Part shown: positions 61,843 to 64,000 of the stretch, one piece after another
Layout of the letters: the number at the start of each line of letters is the position of its first letter
Position numbering within the stretch: the first letter of the stretch is position 1
NCBI RefSeq assembly: GCF_050942215.1
Contig: NZ_CP192056.1
Coordinates: 6,262,001-6,326,000 of the forward strand
Length of the DNA stretch: 64,000 nucleotides
DNA from: Sphaerimonospora sp050942215
Lineage (GTDB): Bacteria > Actinomycetota > Actinomycetes > Streptosporangiales > Streptosporangiaceae
Direction of reading: 5' to 3'
Position numbers and translations under genes: made by a program
The notes under the pieces: model-generated
What the model was told of the DNA's origin: nothing
The model's input: the letters and a program-made list of their open reading frames with translations, nothing else
Database searches by the model: none

Positions 61843-64000
61843 TCAGGGCGCCCCGAACTCGCGATCGATGAGATCGAAGATCTCCTCATCTGACGCGGTC
61901 TCGAGGTCGTCGTAGTCCTCCTCGGGGGCGGACTCGCCGACGCCTTCCGTACGTGTCTCGAGGGGTGTCCCCGCGGGTACGGCAGGGCCGTCGCCGCCGA
62001 GCCGCGCCGCCAGCGCCGCGAGCCGCCGCCGCACCTGGGCGCGTTCCGGCCCGTCCGCCGACAGCACGGCTATGGCGGCCTCGATGCGGTCCAGCTCCGC
62101 GTGTACGGAGATCTCGTCGTCTCCGACCAGTTCGGCGCGGAGGTGACGGGCGAGCTCCGCCGGGTTGGGGTGGTCGAACACCAGCGTGACCGGCAGCCGA
62201 AGGCCGAGGGCGGCGCCCAGCCGGTTGCGCAGGTCCACCGCGCTCAACGACTCGAAGCCCAGCTCCTTGAACGGCCGGTCGGCCGTGACCGCGTCCGGCG
62301 AGGCGTGTCCGAGCACCGCCGCGACCTGTGCCGTCACGAGTTCCAGCAGCGCGGCCTCCTGTTCGGCGGGCGGCAGCCCGGTGAGGCGCTCCGCCCACGA
62401 GGAGCCCCGGGACGGCCTGGACCGCCCGGACGACTCGGGCGACTCGCCCGTGGCGTCCATGGCGGCCCGTGCCTCCTCGATCCCGGCCAGCAGCGGCCGG
62501 GGCCGGGCCGAGGCGAAGACCGGCGTGAAGATCTTCCAGTCCACGTCGGCCACGGTCACGAACGTCTCATCACCGGCGATGATCGCCTCAAGAGCGGTCA
62601 GGGCCCGGTCGGGGTCGAGGAACGGGAGACCCTGGCGGCGCAGGTGCGCCTCGTCCACCTCGGGAGACATCCGCTCGCTGTTCCACACCCCCCAGGCCAC
62701 CGACGTCACCGGCCTGCCCTGTGCCCTGCGATGCTGGGCGAACGCGTCCAGGTAGGCGTTGGCCACCGCGTAGGCACCGTGGTCGCCGCTGCCCCAGACC
62801 CCGGCGACCGAGGAGAAGCAGACGAAGTGGTCGAGCTCGGCGGGATCGAGCAGCTCGTCCAGGTGGTCGGCGCCGAGCACCTTGGCCGCCATGGCCGTGC
62901 CGAACTCGCCGACGGTCGCGGCGGCGAGCGGCGCGAGCCGGGCCGCCGTCGGGGCATGCAGGACCGTACGCACGATCTCGCCCTCGGCACGCAGCCGCGC
63001 GAGCAGGTCCGCCACCGCCGCGCGGTCGGCGACGTCGCAGGCGACGGCCGTGGCCCGCGCGCCGAGGCCTTCGATCTCCCGGACCAGTTCCTCGGCTCCC
63101 GGGGCCGCGGGACCGCGGCGGCCGACCAGGACGATGTGCTCGCTGCCACGCTCGGCCAGCCAGCGGGCGAGATAGGGGGCGAGCGAGCCGGTCCCGCCGA
63201 CCAGGAGGGCGGTGCCGCGCAGGCGCGGTTCGCCGTACGGCCTGACGCCCCCGAGCGGGGCGCGGACGAGACGGCGTACGAACACCCCGTGGGGGCGCAC
63301 CGCCACCTGGTCTTCCTCACCCGATCCCGCGGGCCCGCCCAGCCCGGCGAGCACCGCGCACAGTCGGGCGCACGCGGCGTCGTCCAGGCTCTCCGGCAGG
63401 TCCACCAGCCCGCCCCACAGACCCGGGTGCTCCAGTGCCGCGACCCGCCCGAGGCCCCAGATCTGCGCGTCCACCGGACGCCGGAGCGGGTCCTCCGCGC
63501 CCACGGACACCGCTCCGAAGGTGGCCGACCACAGCGGCACCCGCGCATCGGCCGCCGCCATCGTCTGGATCAGGGCCAGCGTTGCGGCGACCCCGCCGGG
63601 CACTCCCTCCGGCCCCGGCCGCCCGTCCAACGCGAGCAGGGACAGCACACCGGCGGGCTCGGACGCGAGAGCGTGGGCGAGCTCGTCGCGGTCGGGCGCG
63701 GCCGGATCGACGGGCACGGTCTCCGGGATCGCCCCGTGCCGCTTCAACGCCGACACGCACGCGGCGACCACGTCGTCCTGGAGACGGCTCTCCGGCGCCA
63801 CGATCAGCCACCGGCCGGCCGGTACGGGCGCGGCGGGCACGGCGACCGGCTCCCAGGAGATCGTGTAGCGCAGCGCGTCGCCGGCCGACCACTCCCGGCG
63901 GGTCCTGCGCCAATCGGCCAGGGCGGGCAGAACGGTGCGGAGCGGCGCCTCGCCGTCCAGCCGCAGCGCCCGGGCGAACCCGTCGAGGTCGCCCTTCTCG
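61843..64000 (-). CDS. Type I PKS, C-terminal part (KR-ACP-docking), cut by the right edge
   Basis: About 719 residues are visible, entering from beyond the right edge in mid-module. A structural plus catalytic KR has VGGTGSLAPYLARW, AAKVLGADHL, the Trp of AGVWGSG and intact AYAVANAY, with no LDD motif, so it is predicted active and A-type. An ACP follows (FKELGFESLSAVDLRNRL; note ESL where DSL is usual, with the phosphopantetheine Ser kept), then a helical docking tail rich in acidic residues. The sequence just inside the edge (FARALRL, then a tail before KR) suggests the module's AT lies off-window; whether a DH exists cannot be seen. The stop is 75 bp before the next PKS. Confidence 0.93.
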   Translation of the reverse strand, partial: EKGDLDGFARALRLDGEAPLRTVLPALADWRRTRREWSAGDALRYTISWEPVAVPAAPVPAGRWLIVAPESRLQDDVVAACVSALKRHGAIPETVPVDPAAPDRDELAHALASEPAGVLSLLALDGRPGPEGVPGGVAATLALIQTMAAADARVPLWSATFGAVSVGAEDPLRRPVDAQIWGLGRVAALEHPGLWGGLVDLPESLDDAACARLCAVLAGLGGPAGSGEEDQVAVRPHGVFVRRLVRAPLGGVRPYGEPRLRGTALLVGGTGSLAPYLARWLAERGSEHIVLVGRRGPAAPGAEELVREIEGLGARATAVACDVADRAAVADLLARLRAEGEIVRTVLHAPTAARLAPLAAATVGEFGTAMAAKVLGADHLDELLDPAELDHFVCFSSVAGVWGSGDHGAYAVANAYLDAFAQHRRAQGRPVTSVAWGVWNSERMSPEVDEAHLRRQGLPFLDPDRALTALEAIIAGDETFVTVADVDWKIFTPVFASARPRPLLAGIEEARAAMDATGESPESSGRSRPSRGSSWAERLTGLPPAEQEAALLELVTAQVAAVLGHASPDAVTADRPFKELGFESLSAVDLRNRLGAALGLRLPVTLVFDHPNPAELARHLRAELVGDDEISVHAELDRIEAAIAVLSADGPERAQVRRRLAALAARLGGDGPAVPAGTPLETRTEGVGESAPEEDYDDLETASDEEIFDLIDREFGAP

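Overview
The window is very GC-rich DNA, with strong G/C bias at codon third positions. It carries a modular type I polyketide synthase, a cold-shock protein, a DUF5709 protein, secreted CAZymes with ricin-type lectin repeats, and B12-riboswitch-controlled metE and nrdAB. Together these point to a filamentous actinomycete, plausibly Streptosporangiaceae-like, but the genus cannot be fixed from sequence alone. No tRNA, rRNA, CRISPR array or insertion sequence was seen.

Left part (1-23.8 kb), chromosomal and accessory genes. A MerR-type regulator cut by the left edge sits behind a cobalamin riboswitch on the minus strand. It is followed by a secreted arabinan-degrading pair, a GH127-type beta-L-arabinofuranosidase and a GH43-type enzyme. 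The pair lies downstream of two LacI-type operators and ends at a strong terminator. Next come a cold-shock protein, a HAD hydrolase, a MmgE/PrpD protein, and a TetR regulator divergent from a DHA2-type efflux pump across tandem palindromic operators. After that are a decayed MFS gene with an intact start region, an HD-domain hydrolase, a DUF5709 protein and a TauE/SafE permease. At 16.6-23.3 kb, metE and nrdAB are transcribed divergently. Each has its own cobalamin riboswitch, and tandem NrdR-like boxes precede nrdA. Both encode B12-independent enzymes, so the arrangement fits shutdown of both when B12 is plentiful. A TusA-like gene coupled to a 13-codon leader ORF follows.

Right part (23.9-64 kb), a biosynthetic cluster on the minus strand, read from high to low coordinates. 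It begins with the tail of a PKS (KR-ACP) running off the right edge. A two-module PKS follows (KS-AT-DH-KR-ACP twice), then a three-module PKS (DH-ER-KR, DH-KR, KR), then a one-module PKS whose KR looks dead. No thioesterase domain ends the last protein. Downstream, with overlapping start/stop codons, are a FAD aromatic-type hydroxylase, an unusual single ORF holding two complete cytochrome P450 domains, and a type II thioesterase. A Baeyer-Villiger-type monooxygenase follows after a 201-bp gap. If the assembly line is colinear, the visible modules would give a chain ending in a 5-hydroxy-3-oxo-2,4-dimethyl acyl thioester, preceded by three alkene units and one saturated unit.

Most notable: the P450-P450 fusion, in which both domains lack the conserved I-helix threonine; the TE-less end of the line; near-identical AT, KR and KS DNA blocks with codon use unlike the rest of the same genes; and three related cobalamin-riboswitch leaders within 20 kb, two of which share an almost identical ribosome-binding segment.
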